Below are positions 1-8,123 of a stretch of DNA of 64,000 nucleotides, piece by piece. The position numbers and the translations under genes are program-made. Origin of the DNA: Anaerolineaceae bacterium (GTDB taxonomy: Bacteria > Chloroflexota > Anaerolineae > Aggregatilineales > Phototrophicaceae); contig PABP01000009.1 in the NCBI GenBank assembly GCA_002699585.1, positions 607,750 to 671,749 of the forward strand, in the 5' to 3' direction. The notes beneath the pieces are model-generated. The model saw only the letters and a list, made by a program, of their open reading frames with translations, searched no databases and was not told where the DNA came from. Position 1 is the stretch's first letter. Each line of letters opens with the position of its first letter.

Positions 1-666
1 AGCAATACATCTCACGAACTAAGAACGCCGTTGACGACCATCCGCTTGCGATCCGAGGCACTGCGCTACGATATGCTCGATGTGGGTACCAGCAAACAGT
101 ATGTCGCCGAGATTGACGACGAAGTGCGGCGGCTGGGTTCGTTAGTAGAGGATCTAACGCTGCTGTCACGCTTTGATGCCGGACGTGGACAGCCAGGTCA
201 GGATAAAATTGACATGCGGCGTTTTGCCAGCAGTCTGATCCGCCAGGTACAGCCTCAGGCTGAAACACGACAGATCACGCTTGAACTGAACAGCCCTGAC
301 GAAGCAGGTCCAGTCTACGTCAGCCTCAACCACCTAACCGTCGTCTTCCGCAACATCTTGGATAACGCGATCAAATACTCGTCAGAAGGTGGCAGCATCT
401 ATTGGGAAATCAGCCAGATGGACGAGGGGGTGCGCTGCACAATCATTGATAATGGACAAGGCATCGAGGCCGAACAGCTTGACTATGTCTTTGAGCGTTT
501 CTACCGCGCGGATAAGTCCCATTCGCGGGAGGTACCCGGTACAGGCCTCGGATTGGCACTTTGTCGCTCGATTGTGACGGCCTACGGCGGTGATATTCAT
601 GTAGCGAGCGACGGCCTCAACCAGGGAACGAGCGTTACTATCTTCTGGCCTTTCCGTACATCGTAA
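1..666 (+). CDS. Sensor histidine kinase, 3' part only
   Basis: The reading frame is open from base 1, so the gene starts outside the window; the sensor, membrane and probably HAMP parts are missing. The first codons already encode the phospho-acceptor H-box (SHELRTPLT, His codon at bases 13-15). Then come the N-box (LDNAIKYSSEGG), G1 box (DNGQGI), F box (YVFERFYRADKS) and G2 box (GTGLGLALCRSI), so dimerisation and ATP-binding domains are complete and look functional. Family knowledge: such kinases autophosphorylate on the H-box His and pass phosphate to a response regulator. No regulator follows directly; it may lie upstream. A decayed copy of its middle part lies at about 2476-2590. Confidence 0.93.
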   Translation, partial: SNTSHELRTPLTTIRLRSEALRYDMLDVGTSKQYVAEIDDEVRRLGSLVEDLTLLSRFDAGRGQPGQDKIDMRRFASSLIRQVQPQAETRQITLELNSPDEAGPVYVSLNHLTVVFRNILDNAIKYSSEGGSIYWEISQMDEGVRCTIIDNGQGIEAEQLDYVFERFYRADKSHSREVPGTGLGLALCRSIVTAYGGDIHVASDGLNQGTSVTIFWPFRTS

Positions 667-688
667 TCGGCTAGTAACTCCGTTCGGA

Positions 689-1015
689 TTGACGGAAGAC
701 AGCATTAAGCGGCTGAAACTGCTGACGACGGCTATCATCGAACGCAACAGACGCATCAGTGTGGAAGAGTGGGCCGATGTCATTAGGCGCGATGTAAATC
801 CTGAGAAACACTTCCGCGACCTGTTTTGGGTCGGAGATGAGTACCTGTATCCAATGATTCAGGGCGGTGTGCTAGCAACCTACACCGGTATTTTCTTCCC
901 CTGGCCGGATGTACACGCTTATACGCGCGGTTGCCATTCTATCGGCATCATCAACGCCCGTAATCCAGCAGAGGCAGTCCCCGTCGATGTGGGTATACTC
1001 ATGTATCCGCGTTAG
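689..1015 (+). CDS. Small hypothetical protein (108 aa)
   Basis: It starts at a TTG 22 bases after the kinase stop and has no convincing Shine-Dalgarno site. The N-terminal half is charged and probably helical; the C-terminal half is rich in aromatic residues and glycine (GVLATYTGIFFPWPDVHAY). There is no signal peptide, membrane segment or metal motif that I recognise. Its position suggests co-transcription with the kinase. It could also be a shortened relic, since the following 1.5 kb looks degraded. Confidence 0.4.
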   Translation: MTEDSIKRLKLLTTAIIERNRRISVEEWADVIRRDVNPEKHFRDLFWVGDEYLYPMIQGGVLATYTGIFFPWPDVHAYTRGCHSIGIINARNPAEAVPVDVGILMYPR

Positions 1016-1121
1016 GGCTCCTGATGGTTATTCGCCGACCTATGTGGAGATGAGCACGGTAACAGATCTATCGCCTGAGTAAAACCATAAAACACTCTAT
1101 CTCCTAGGAAGCCATGGACGC

Positions 1122-1541
1122 TTGCTGCGCTCGCGTTTTGGCTGGCGACCCACGTCGCAGACATCCTCACATCCACTGGAAGCGATCTATGCCTATCTCA
1201 TGATTTATCGGCGCATATATGACCTGGTACCTACAGTAGATGAAATTGCCACTGCAATAAGTCTGTCGCGTTCCATGCTGCAAATCCATTTACAGCAGCT
1301 AGAAACCACGGGTCACATCCACCGACGGGGCAGTCACCAACTCGGCAGTCGCGGAGACCACATTCAACTCCAATATCCGGATGCCATCATCCGACAGGTG
1401 CTTGGTAAAGAGGTGAAGCAGTTTTTCGCATACGAATCCCTTGAGAATCCACCCGCTGACGTGGGGTTTCCTGGCGCTAGATCAACACAATTGGAATACG
1501 CTGAATTCTCCTCACGCCAGGAGCGTGTGGCATATGGCTAA
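1122..1541 (+). CDS. LexA-like winged-helix DNA-binding protein (139 aa)
   Basis: Residues about 20-75 resemble the LexA N-terminal winged helix: a first helix (LEAIYAYLMIYRRIYDLVP), then TVDEIATAISLSRSMLQIHL as helix-turn-helix, and a short wing (HIHRRG). The LexA autopeptidase domain (Ser-Lys dyad) is absent. The TTG start at 1122 is uncertain; an ATG at 1200 would keep most of the fold, while an ATG at 1114 with a good AGGAAG site opens another frame that closes after 29 codons, which hints at a frameshift near the 5' end. Its stop overlaps the start of the next HTH gene by 8 bases. Confidence 0.5.
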   Translation: MLRSRFGWRPTSQTSSHPLEAIYAYLMIYRRIYDLVPTVDEIATAISLSRSMLQIHLQQLETTGHIHRRGSHQLGSRGDHIQLQYPDAIIRQVLGKEVKQFFAYESLENPPADVGFPGARSTQLEYAEFSSRQERVAYG

Positions 1542-1764
1542 TCCAGAAACGCTCGACACGATCTATACCTTCATCGCTGAATACATAACCCGAAAAGGTG
1601 TCTCGCCCAGCCAACGCGAAATCGCCGAAGGTTGCTATATCGCGCTCTCGACCGTCTCCCGCTATCTGGACCTGCTTGAAATGCAGGAACGTATCCAGCG
1701 CGAACCGGGCATGGCACGCAGCATCCACCTGGTAGAAGTTGACAGACAAATCGACTCCCGTTAA
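1534..1764 (+). CDS. LexA-type HTH mini-protein (76 aa)
   Basis: The whole protein is essentially one LexA-type DNA-binding domain: helix 1 ETLDTIYTFIAEYITRKGVS, then PSQREIAEGCYIALSTVSRY as helix-turn-helix, then RIQREPGMARSIHL as wing. I chose the ATG at 1534 because AGGAG sits about 11 bases upstream and because it overlaps the previous stop (ATGGCTAA), a usual translational-coupling layout. Full LexA is about 200 aa with a peptidase domain, so this is a stand-alone domain. It may act as a small repressor, perhaps together with the preceding HTH protein (inference). Confidence 0.62.
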   Translation: MANPETLDTIYTFIAEYITRKGVSPSQREIAEGCYIALSTVSRYLDLLEMQERIQREPGMARSIHLVEVDRQIDSR

Positions 1765-2475
1765 GGCTCATCAAAAAAGGAATAGATGTTCGAGCAAATG
1801 TTTCACTCAACAAGAACATTCGTGCTACTCTGAGATCAACAGGTCAAATGACGATGAATCAAATGATGAGTGAGATGTTATGACGTCAAACGCGAGTGAG
1901 TCAAGCCTGATGGGCAAGCGAACTCATAGGTTCAAATCAGATGACCTTCGAAAAGGCATAAGGGGTTGAGGCTCTAGTTGGAACAGGTTGCGATCTCCTA
2001 GATCACAACCTTTCCAGACAGGCCCAGGCCACCTTTGCACCTTAACAATCACCAAAGCGCGTTGCCATTCAGTATGGGATGAAAAGCCATATCCGCATGT
2101 GCGACACAGGGTCATAGCAAACAGGTTCAAGCGTCACATCGCCCAAACGAACAATGTGATCTTTCAGCGCCAGATCATCGCGGCACTACTGCAAGGCTCG
2201 GTCAAGGGATAATCGCGGAGGGGGTATCGAGTTCAGTGGATAATAGCCCGACACCCTGTAAATAAAATGTGTGTTCAACAGGCGTGATAAACGTCAGCAG
2301 TACACATACAGCACCTTTAGAAGCCCGCAGGCTGTGGCGCATGCTGCGTCAAGATGGGTGACATGGCTAGGTCCAATCCTGATGGCATCGCCTTCGTAAC
2401 GCATGCGTCCATAGCCTTTTGTCAGGAACAGGGTGGCATTAGGTAGAGTATAGTCAATACATTTATCCGAGTTTT
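1765..2475. other. Gene-poor stretch, probably decayed sequence
   Basis: About 700 bases without a reading frame I can support on either strand; the open frames are short, unlike any family known to me and without ribosome-binding sites. I see no tRNA, no strong terminator and no clear inverted-repeat ends. It lies between two small HTH genes and a decayed kinase fragment, which fits gene decay after duplication or rearrangement. Confidence 0.6.
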
Positions 2476-2590
2476 CGGCGCTTTGTTAGCATCCTGATCC
2501 GTCAGGGACAGCCTCAGACTGAAACGCGTCAGGTTAAGCTTGAACTGAACAGCCAGGATGAAGCAGCAGGGCCAGTCTGTGTGACGCTGG
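2476..2590 (+). pseudogene. Remnant copy of histidine-kinase middle segment
   Basis: Translated in frame from 2476, this reads RRFVSILIRQGQPQTETRQ and then VKLELNSQDEAAGPVCVTL. The kinase at the left edge reads RRFASSLIRQVQPQAETRQ and then ITLELNSPDEAGPVYVSL (bases about 214-330). The match covers some 38 codons, with one codon inserted and scattered substitutions. It has no start, no H-box and no ATP-binding domain, and it runs into the 3' end of the opposite-strand phosphoribosyltransferase. It is therefore a partial paralogous copy that has lost function. Confidence 0.85.
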
Positions 2591-2591
2591 C

Positions 2592-3002
2592 CTATTCCGG
2601 CTTCCAGGGCCAGTGAACACAACTTGCCACTGTGGGGAAAGCCACGTAATCCGCATGGCCTTTGAGCACAAAGGTCGTCACCCGATGGCCTTTAAGCAGC
2701 GATTTGGCGAAGTCCATTGTCTTGCCACTCACGCTGACGTCATCCACCAGCAAAATATGCTCTGGTGTGTCCGGTAGGTCCGGCTCTTGTAGCAATTCTG
2801 GGCCGGGACGCTGTGGGCTGTTATCCGGCGCCCGGAAGTTGATATACAGCATGGTCATGGGCTTGCGCAGTTGATGCGCCACCATCACCGCGGCGGAAGC
2901 CCCACCTGTTGCGATGCCGACCACCCGGTCGACGTCCGGCAGGTCCATGCTGTACAGGCGGTTGCTGATTTCTTCAAAACTCAAAGTGACTTTGTCAGAC
3001 AT
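2592..3002 (-). CDS. Phosphoribosyltransferase-like protein (136 aa)
   Basis: A small type I PRTase fold. The PRPP-binding signature ILLVDDVSVSGKT is at residues 83-95, with the two acidic residues and the SGKT turn intact, and an earlier glycine loop IATGGASAAVM fits the pyrophosphate loop. Members transfer ribose-5-phosphate from PRPP to a base or act as regulators. At 136 aa it is shorter than Hpt or Apt (about 170-180), so the base specificity cannot be read. It starts at ATG 3002, just downstream of the heparinase-like gene, with which it may be co-transcribed. Confidence 0.72.
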   Translation of the reverse strand: MSDKVTLSFEEISNRLYSMDLPDVDRVVGIATGGASAAVMVAHQLRKPMTMLYINFRAPDNSPQRPGPELLQEPDLPDTPEHILLVDDVSVSGKTMDFAKSLLKGHRVTTFVLKGHADYVAFPTVASCVHWPWKPE

Positions 3003-3019
3003 AATCGAAAATGGCTCAC

Positions 3020-5110
3020 TTAACTATGGATAGTCGGTATGGGGCGCGATTGGGATAGATCGATGCGGTAATGTGGCCCCTGCGCTGCTTCAATAGATAG
3101 CACATCGCTGTCCTGTCTTACGCGGGTGTCGGTTGTTGTGAAGACGCTCCACAACACGGTTGTCGCCCCGTGGGTCGTCATCACTACGGACACCGCAGGT
3201 GTCTTCTGGCCATAGTAGCGCGACTGCCAACCACGCACGCTGGCGCTGTCAGCTCGCACCACATCCAGCTCGGTTATATGGCTCGCACCTAAATGAAGAG
3301 CGTAAGGTCCTTTGACTGTTTCCAGTGTAATCTGCTGCCCGTTGATCGCATAAGGGAAATCGTTCAGTAGCCAGTGCAGGCGATAGTCATGTGCTGCGGA
3401 TACCAGCATGCGGTCAATGATGACCCATGAATTATCTGCCAGTCGCAATACGCTGCGCTGGTGATCGACCGCGTTTTCAAGGAGATGATAGCCTGTGTGT
3501 GCACCCTGCCACAATGACCATTGGCCACTGGCATCAGCTTCACGGTAGATGTCTTCGCACTGGGCCCAATCCATCCAGGTGAAGCGGCTGGCCCGTGTCA
3601 TGTGTTCCAGCCCATCGACCATGACCGTATTATGAACGGCTGTTGTCGCTAAGGCGTTGTTCCAGGGATCAGGCGCATTGTAGCGATACGTTCCAGCATC
3701 AATAGCGATGTTCTGGCCACGCCACCACAAATCAACGTGCAGTTGATCGCTGTGCTGGGGACGTTCGCTGTAAACGGGCGCATGGATGAACGCCCAACTG
3801 GTTTCCCCATGCTGCGTATAATAACCGCCCTCGTTGAAGCTGCTATTCTGCTGAATAAGCCCAATCGGTACATCCTCGGCATGGTAGCCAAACCATAGCA
3901 GCGCTTCATCCCAGGGACCCGCATCCAGCAAACGCCGACCATGACATAGATAGTGGCCTAGCTGCACCAAGGGCCGGAAATCACTGTAGTCGCAGGCAGT
4001 TAACTGCAAAATGTGCGAGCCATCGTTGCTGCCATGATTGGGCGTCATGCCACTTTCTGGGACCATCACCTGGCTGATGAAATCAATAGCATTGGCAACT
4101 CGACCATAAAGCCACTGCGGCAAACGGTTATGATTGACCTCCCCTAGCCGCAACGCCCACAAAACGGCCTGTAAGGACATACGTTGGTAGTTGAGCGAAT
4201 GCATGGAGCACGTGCCATCAGGGACCAACTGATAAGCTGATTCTTTGAGTAGCACCTCATAGCCGATTTGCCGCCAATGTTCGGCTTGTGCCAGTTCCGG
4301 GTAGAGTAGCCCGACTGTCCACAGACCAACCGCTTCTGTGATGCTGTGATTGCCACGCGTAGACCGTGCGAAACCGATATACTGGGCGACTCGTTCCGCT
4401 TCAGCGGCAACAGCTTGTACCAGTCGGCTAACGCGCTCGGCTGTTGTCGCGGCTGTATCCTTGAATGCATACAGGCCGAAGCTCCACATCATCAGTCGGA
4501 TGGATGTTTCCTGGCCGCATTTCCAGTTTGGCCCATGCTGCGGCGGATTGCGTTCGATCCAATCCAATACCAGCGACCAGAAGGCTTCCGCATACAGCGC
4601 GTTATGCGTGCGCGCATAGGCCCGCACCAGCGCTGGAACAAAATCAAAACGGCTCAGTTCCCATACATATTTGATGTCCTGCCCACCAAAATCGGGGATA
4701 AGCGACCAGTGTTTGTCATGGGGCAGGCGGCTGCCATTGAGTGGGTTGCGGTGCCAATCCGGTGGAAATGTACCCTCAACTGTCTCACTGGAAAAATAGG
4801 AATAGATGCCTTGCAACAGAGCATCTGCCTGGGCGATGACTGCTTCGTCAGGCACATCATCCAGTTGAGGTAGACTGTCGAAAAGAAAACGCGGCGCGTT
4901 AGCTTGTCCCCATGCGAAGTAGGCATCGGGTTCAGCCGGAATATCTGGCTTGAGCCAGCTCACCAGGGGACGGTCTTCCCACTCGTAAGCGGCCATCTGC
5001 CACGTCAAAAAGCCACTTTTTGCCCGTACCGCATAGCTTAGACGTTTCAGCAACCAGCCCGCACCAAACTGCTGGACGAGTTTTTGGGCGTGTTTGATCC
5101 TATTGAGCAT
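3020..5110 (-). CDS. Heparinase II/III family protein (696 aa)
   Basis: It has the two-part layout of polysaccharide lyases of this family: an alpha-helical toroid (about residues 60-370, with RSTRGNHSITEAVG, the Asn-His pair often at the active site) and a C-terminal beta domain with HSDQLHVDLWW followed by IDAGTYRYN. Families PL12/PL15/PL21 use such residues to eliminate across uronate linkages. There is no obvious signal peptide at the chosen ATG (5110), which is unusual for a lyase acting outside, so a role in handling a cell-associated or imported glycan is possible. In many genomes such proteins lie in capsule clusters; here the only neighbour in that direction is a PRTase. Confidence 0.8.
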   Translation of the reverse strand: MLNRIKHAQKLVQQFGAGWLLKRLSYAVRAKSGFLTWQMAAYEWEDRPLVSWLKPDIPAEPDAYFAWGQANAPRFLFDSLPQLDDVPDEAVIAQADALLQGIYSYFSSETVEGTFPPDWHRNPLNGSRLPHDKHWSLIPDFGGQDIKYVWELSRFDFVPALVRAYARTHNALYAEAFWSLVLDWIERNPPQHGPNWKCGQETSIRLMMWSFGLYAFKDTAATTAERVSRLVQAVAAEAERVAQYIGFARSTRGNHSITEAVGLWTVGLLYPELAQAEHWRQIGYEVLLKESAYQLVPDGTCSMHSLNYQRMSLQAVLWALRLGEVNHNRLPQWLYGRVANAIDFISQVMVPESGMTPNHGSNDGSHILQLTACDYSDFRPLVQLGHYLCHGRRLLDAGPWDEALLWFGYHAEDVPIGLIQQNSSFNEGGYYTQHGETSWAFIHAPVYSERPQHSDQLHVDLWWRGQNIAIDAGTYRYNAPDPWNNALATTAVHNTVMVDGLEHMTRASRFTWMDWAQCEDIYREADASGQWSLWQGAHTGYHLLENAVDHQRSVLRLADNSWVIIDRMLVSAAHDYRLHWLLNDFPYAINGQQITLETVKGPYALHLGASHITELDVVRADSASVRGWQSRYYGQKTPAVSVVMTTHGATTVLWSVFTTTDTRVRQDSDVLSIEAAQGPHYRIDLSQSRPIPTIHS

Positions 5111-5185
5111 ACTTTCTCCTGCCGATGTGCTCTGTGTTCATTATCACACAGGCTGGTACAAGTCGGTATGGAGATTTCAAAGAGA

Positions 5186-6019
5186 CTATGCTTGCTGAAC
5201 TGGCATCTCTGCTGCCGGGTAGGAGCCTAACACGCGCACATTGGCGGTATGCTCTTGTAGCTCGGCAAATGCCTCCTGGAAGTTAGCGTCCTGCGTATGG
5301 CCCTCGAAGTCCATATAAAACATATATTCCCAGGGACGGTCGCGCAGAGGCCGCGATTCCAGCTTGGTGAGGTTGATATTTCGCTTGCCGAAGCACAGCA
5401 AACACTCGACCAGTGCGCCCGGTTTGTGCTTGGTCGTAAAGATGAGTGAGGTCTTATTCTGCTTGGCGGGGGCGACTTCTGTCTGGCCCAGCACGAAAAA
5501 GCGCGTGTAATTCTGCTCGACATCCTGTATCTGTGTGGCGATGACTTCTAAGCCATACATCTTAGCCACATCAGCCCCGGCAATAGCGGCCACACCAGGG
5601 ACCGGGTCCGCCGCCAGGTCTTTGGCACTGCCGGCTGTGTTATACCAGTTGACGGGTTCAAAATTATGATCTTTCAAAAAGCTGGCGCATTGGGCCAATG
5701 CCTGGGGATGCGACCGCACTTGCTTGATGTCCGCCAGCGTCGTACCGGGCATGGCCAGTAGGGCATGGTCAATCTTGAGGATGACTTCGCCCTGAATTTT
5801 GACATTGTGCGCGGTTAGCAGTTCATAGGCTGTGGAAACCGTCCCGGCGAGGCTGTTTTCAATCGGCAAAATGCCATGATCGACTTCGCCGCTTTCGACC
5901 AGCGCCAGGATGTCATCGAAGCTCTGGCACTGTACGTCGTCCATCTCATTGCCGAAGTGCTGCGCTGCCGCACGCTCGGAATAGGCCCCTTTGATGCCCA
6001 GATAGGCTACTTTTTTCAT
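5186..6019 (-). CDS. pheA: Prephenate dehydratase
   Basis: Converts prephenate to phenylpyruvate in phenylalanine synthesis (cytosol). At 277 aa it is a monofunctional enzyme without chorismate mutase. The N-terminal catalytic domain (about 1-180) shows GAYSE, the ILPIENSLAGTV stretch and the catalytic Thr in YTRFFVLG (172-174). A C-terminal ACT domain (about 190-270) carries GALVE and ESRPLRDRPWEYMF, the phenylalanine-binding feedback signature. The ATG overlaps the tyrA stop (ATGA), and the two follow an aminotransferase gene, so the three form one transcription unit. Confidence 0.95.
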   Translation of the reverse strand: MKKVAYLGIKGAYSERAAAQHFGNEMDDVQCQSFDDILALVESGEVDHGILPIENSLAGTVSTAYELLTAHNVKIQGEVILKIDHALLAMPGTTLADIKQVRSHPQALAQCASFLKDHNFEPVNWYNTAGSAKDLAADPVPGVAAIAGADVAKMYGLEVIATQIQDVEQNYTRFFVLGQTEVAPAKQNKTSLIFTTKHKPGALVECLLCFGKRNINLTKLESRPLRDRPWEYMFYMDFEGHTQDANFQEAFAELQEHTANVRVLGSYPAAEMPVQQA

Positions 6020-6897
6020 GCGTCTTGTTCTCCTGGTTGGCTGGCCGCCTGGGAACTATTACCATATAGGCGCTGCCAGATGTCCTCGGCTTGTTGACTG
6101 TGTGCTGCGATGGCGTCGATGTCACCCGCTTCGATGAGTTGCGCGAATTGCTCTAATTGGTTGGCCACGTCGCGCAGGTTGGTGCTGATACCTGCCGGAT
6201 TGGTGGCGAACACATCCCGCCAGAACCCCAGCGGCTCGCTGGCCATGCGCGTCATCTCTCTGAAGCTGCCCGCTGCCAGTTGCCAGATGAGGTCGTCTTT
6301 CTGGCTGGCCGCGCTCATGACCGCAATCGGCAGCAATCGGCTCAGGTGGCTGACCATCGCCACGTATTCGTCGTGTTGATAGGCATCCAACCACAGCGGC
6401 TTGGCTCCCAGGCTCTCGACGAAGTCCGTGACCTGGTTTTTGGTATCTACGCTGGTGTGATGCGTCGGGCATAGAGCGAAAATGCGCCCCTGGAACAGCT
6501 TTTCCGATGCTGTATCGACGCCCTGCGTCAATCGCCCGGTCATGGGGTGCCCACCGACAGCTTGCACGCCCTCCGGCAGCAAGTTCATAGCCTCTATGAT
6601 TTGCGCCTTGGTGCTGCCGACATCCAGTACCACCGCGCCCGGTTTCAGCAATGGGCCAATTTCCGTCAGGATGTCCATAATCGCTTCGACAAACACCGCC
6701 AGAATGACCATATCGGCATCGGCGATGGCTTCGGCAATGCTGGTTGCTGCCTGGTCGATGTGGCCCTGCGTCAATGCACTGATGGTCGCCTGCTCGTTGC
6801 GGTCGTAACCGGTGATCGTCACATCAGCGTTGATCGCTTTCAGGCTGGCCGCTATTGATGCGCCAATGAGTCCCAGGCCCAGGATGCTAATCTTCAT
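6016..6897 (-). CDS. tyrA: Prephenate dehydrogenase
   Basis: Oxidative decarboxylation of prephenate to 4-hydroxyphenylpyruvate, the tyrosine branch. A Rossmann dinucleotide motif ISILGLGLIGASIA opens the protein, and GGHPMTG (about 140) and HDEYVAMVSHLSRLLP (about 200) belong to the TyrA core, with the His that contacts substrate. It is 293 aa, with no mutase or ACT domain. Overlaps of four bases with the upstream aminotransferase and downstream pheA point to coupled translation. Arogenate rather than prephenate could be the substrate; the sequence alone does not decide. Confidence 0.93.
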   Translation of the reverse strand: MKISILGLGLIGASIAASLKAINADVTITGYDRNEQATISALTQGHIDQAATSIAEAIADADMVILAVFVEAIMDILTEIGPLLKPGAVVLDVGSTKAQIIEAMNLLPEGVQAVGGHPMTGRLTQGVDTASEKLFQGRIFALCPTHHTSVDTKNQVTDFVESLGAKPLWLDAYQHDEYVAMVSHLSRLLPIAVMSAASQKDDLIWQLAAGSFREMTRMASEPLGFWRDVFATNPAGISTNLRDVANQLEQFAQLIEAGDIDAIAAHSQQAEDIWQRLYGNSSQAASQPGEQDA

Positions 6898-8018
6898 CGC
6901 GCAGCTACTGCTTCAATGCTTTCAGCGATGATCTGTGCCCCTGTTTGTAGCTTTTCATCGTCCATCATGGTGAAGCATACGCGCATATAGCGGTCGTCCG
7001 CGCCATCGACATACGCCAATCGACCGGGCATAAAGTCGGCACCGCGTGCCTGCGACAGTTCCAACACATCCTGTGCTTTGATGTGCTCTGGCAGCGTCAT
7101 CCACACGAAATAACCACCCTGCGGAACGTCCCACTGCACATAGTCCAGCATGACCTTTTGTAATGCCTCAACCAGCACACCGCAGCGCTCGGCATAGTGA
7201 TTACGGGCGTATTCGAGTTGTGTATCATATTGGCCCTGGGCGATGAACTCACCGACCATGCCCGATGTCAGCGTGCTGGCGACAGAATCGCCTTTGAATT
7301 TGGTGAAGGACTGCGCATGGGCTTCGTCAGCCGCCCATATCCAGCCTAGCCGCAGCGACGGCATCAGCGTCTTGGAGAATGACCCGACCGAAACGACGTG
7401 GCCGCTGCCATTGTCATAATGGCGGCATAGTGGCGGCGGGGGTGAATCAAAGTACAGCCATTGATAGGTGGTGTCTTCCAACACCGTGAAGTTATTTTGC
7501 TGCGCCAATTCGACCAGCTTCTTACGATTTTCCGGCGAGGCATTGACCCCCGTTGGGTTATGGTAGCTCGGAATGCTATAAACCAGCTTTAGCCGTTCGC
7601 CGTATTGCTCAACCACGCCTGCCAGCGCCTCCAGATCCATGCCCTGTGGCGTCATCGGCACGCCAACAACCTCGATGTTGCTCATCTTGAGGATGTTAAT
7701 CATGTAATAGAACGTTGGGTCTTCCACGACGACGATGTCGCCCGGTTCAGTGACCGTCCGGCACACCAAATCTGTTGCCGCAATTGCGCCCGATGTAATG
7801 ACCAACTGCTCCGGCGTGGCGGGCTGGGTGGCATTGGCCGTCAGCCACTTGGCGATTTGCTCACGGGGCATCAGCGGTCCCTGCAAGATGCCGCCATATT
7901 GGGTGGCGCGGTCCGTGAGGAGTAAGTCCTGGGCGATAGCTGCCAGTTTTTCATGCGGAACCAGGATTTCCGTATTTGGGTAACCTGTACGTAAATCGTA
8001 AGGGTATTTTGGCGTCAT
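6894..8018 (-). CDS. PLP aminotransferase, class I/II (LysN/aromatic type)
   Basis: A fold-type I aminotransferase of 374 aa: substrate loop HNPTG at 153-157, Asp/Tyr of the cofactor site around 181-190, and the Schiff-base Lys in VGSFSKTLMP (Lys216). It belongs to the branch that includes MocR C-terminal domains and 2-aminoadipate aminotransferase (LysN). Leading the unit with tyrA and pheA, it most likely transaminates phenylpyruvate and 4-hydroxyphenylpyruvate. LysN of Thermus is known to accept both aromatic and aminoadipate substrates, so it may also fill the LysN step missing from the nearby lysine operon (inference). Confidence 0.85.
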   Translation of the reverse strand: MTPKYPYDLRTGYPNTEILVPHEKLAAIAQDLLLTDRATQYGGILQGPLMPREQIAKWLTANATQPATPEQLVITSGAIAATDLVCRTVTEPGDIVVVEDPTFYYMINILKMSNIEVVGVPMTPQGMDLEALAGVVEQYGERLKLVYSIPSYHNPTGVNASPENRKKLVELAQQNNFTVLEDTTYQWLYFDSPPPPLCRHYDNGSGHVVSVGSFSKTLMPSLRLGWIWAADEAHAQSFTKFKGDSVASTLTSGMVGEFIAQGQYDTQLEYARNHYAERCGVLVEALQKVMLDYVQWDVPQGGYFVWMTLPEHIKAQDVLELSQARGADFMPGRLAYVDGADDRYMRVCFTMMDDEKLQTGAQIIAESIEAVAAR

Positions 8019-8123
8019 AATGTTCTCTGGATGATAAGGCGTGTAGAATAAGTCTCAAGCATACCACCAAGAGGATTGCCTCAGCAAATGGTCGCTGCTA
8101 AGGTGGCATGATAGTGTCTAAAG

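Noticed and set aside
1114-1203. ATG-initiated 29-codon frame with a good AGGAAG site before the first LexA-like gene
   Set aside because: Product is Arg/His/Cys-rich without similarity to anything; kept only as a hint of a frameshift in the HTH gene's 5' end.
8040-8123. T-box leader before the second aminotransferase (AAGGTGGCA resembles a T-box core)
   Set aside because: No specifier stem, no terminator/antiterminator pair, and only about 80 bases available.
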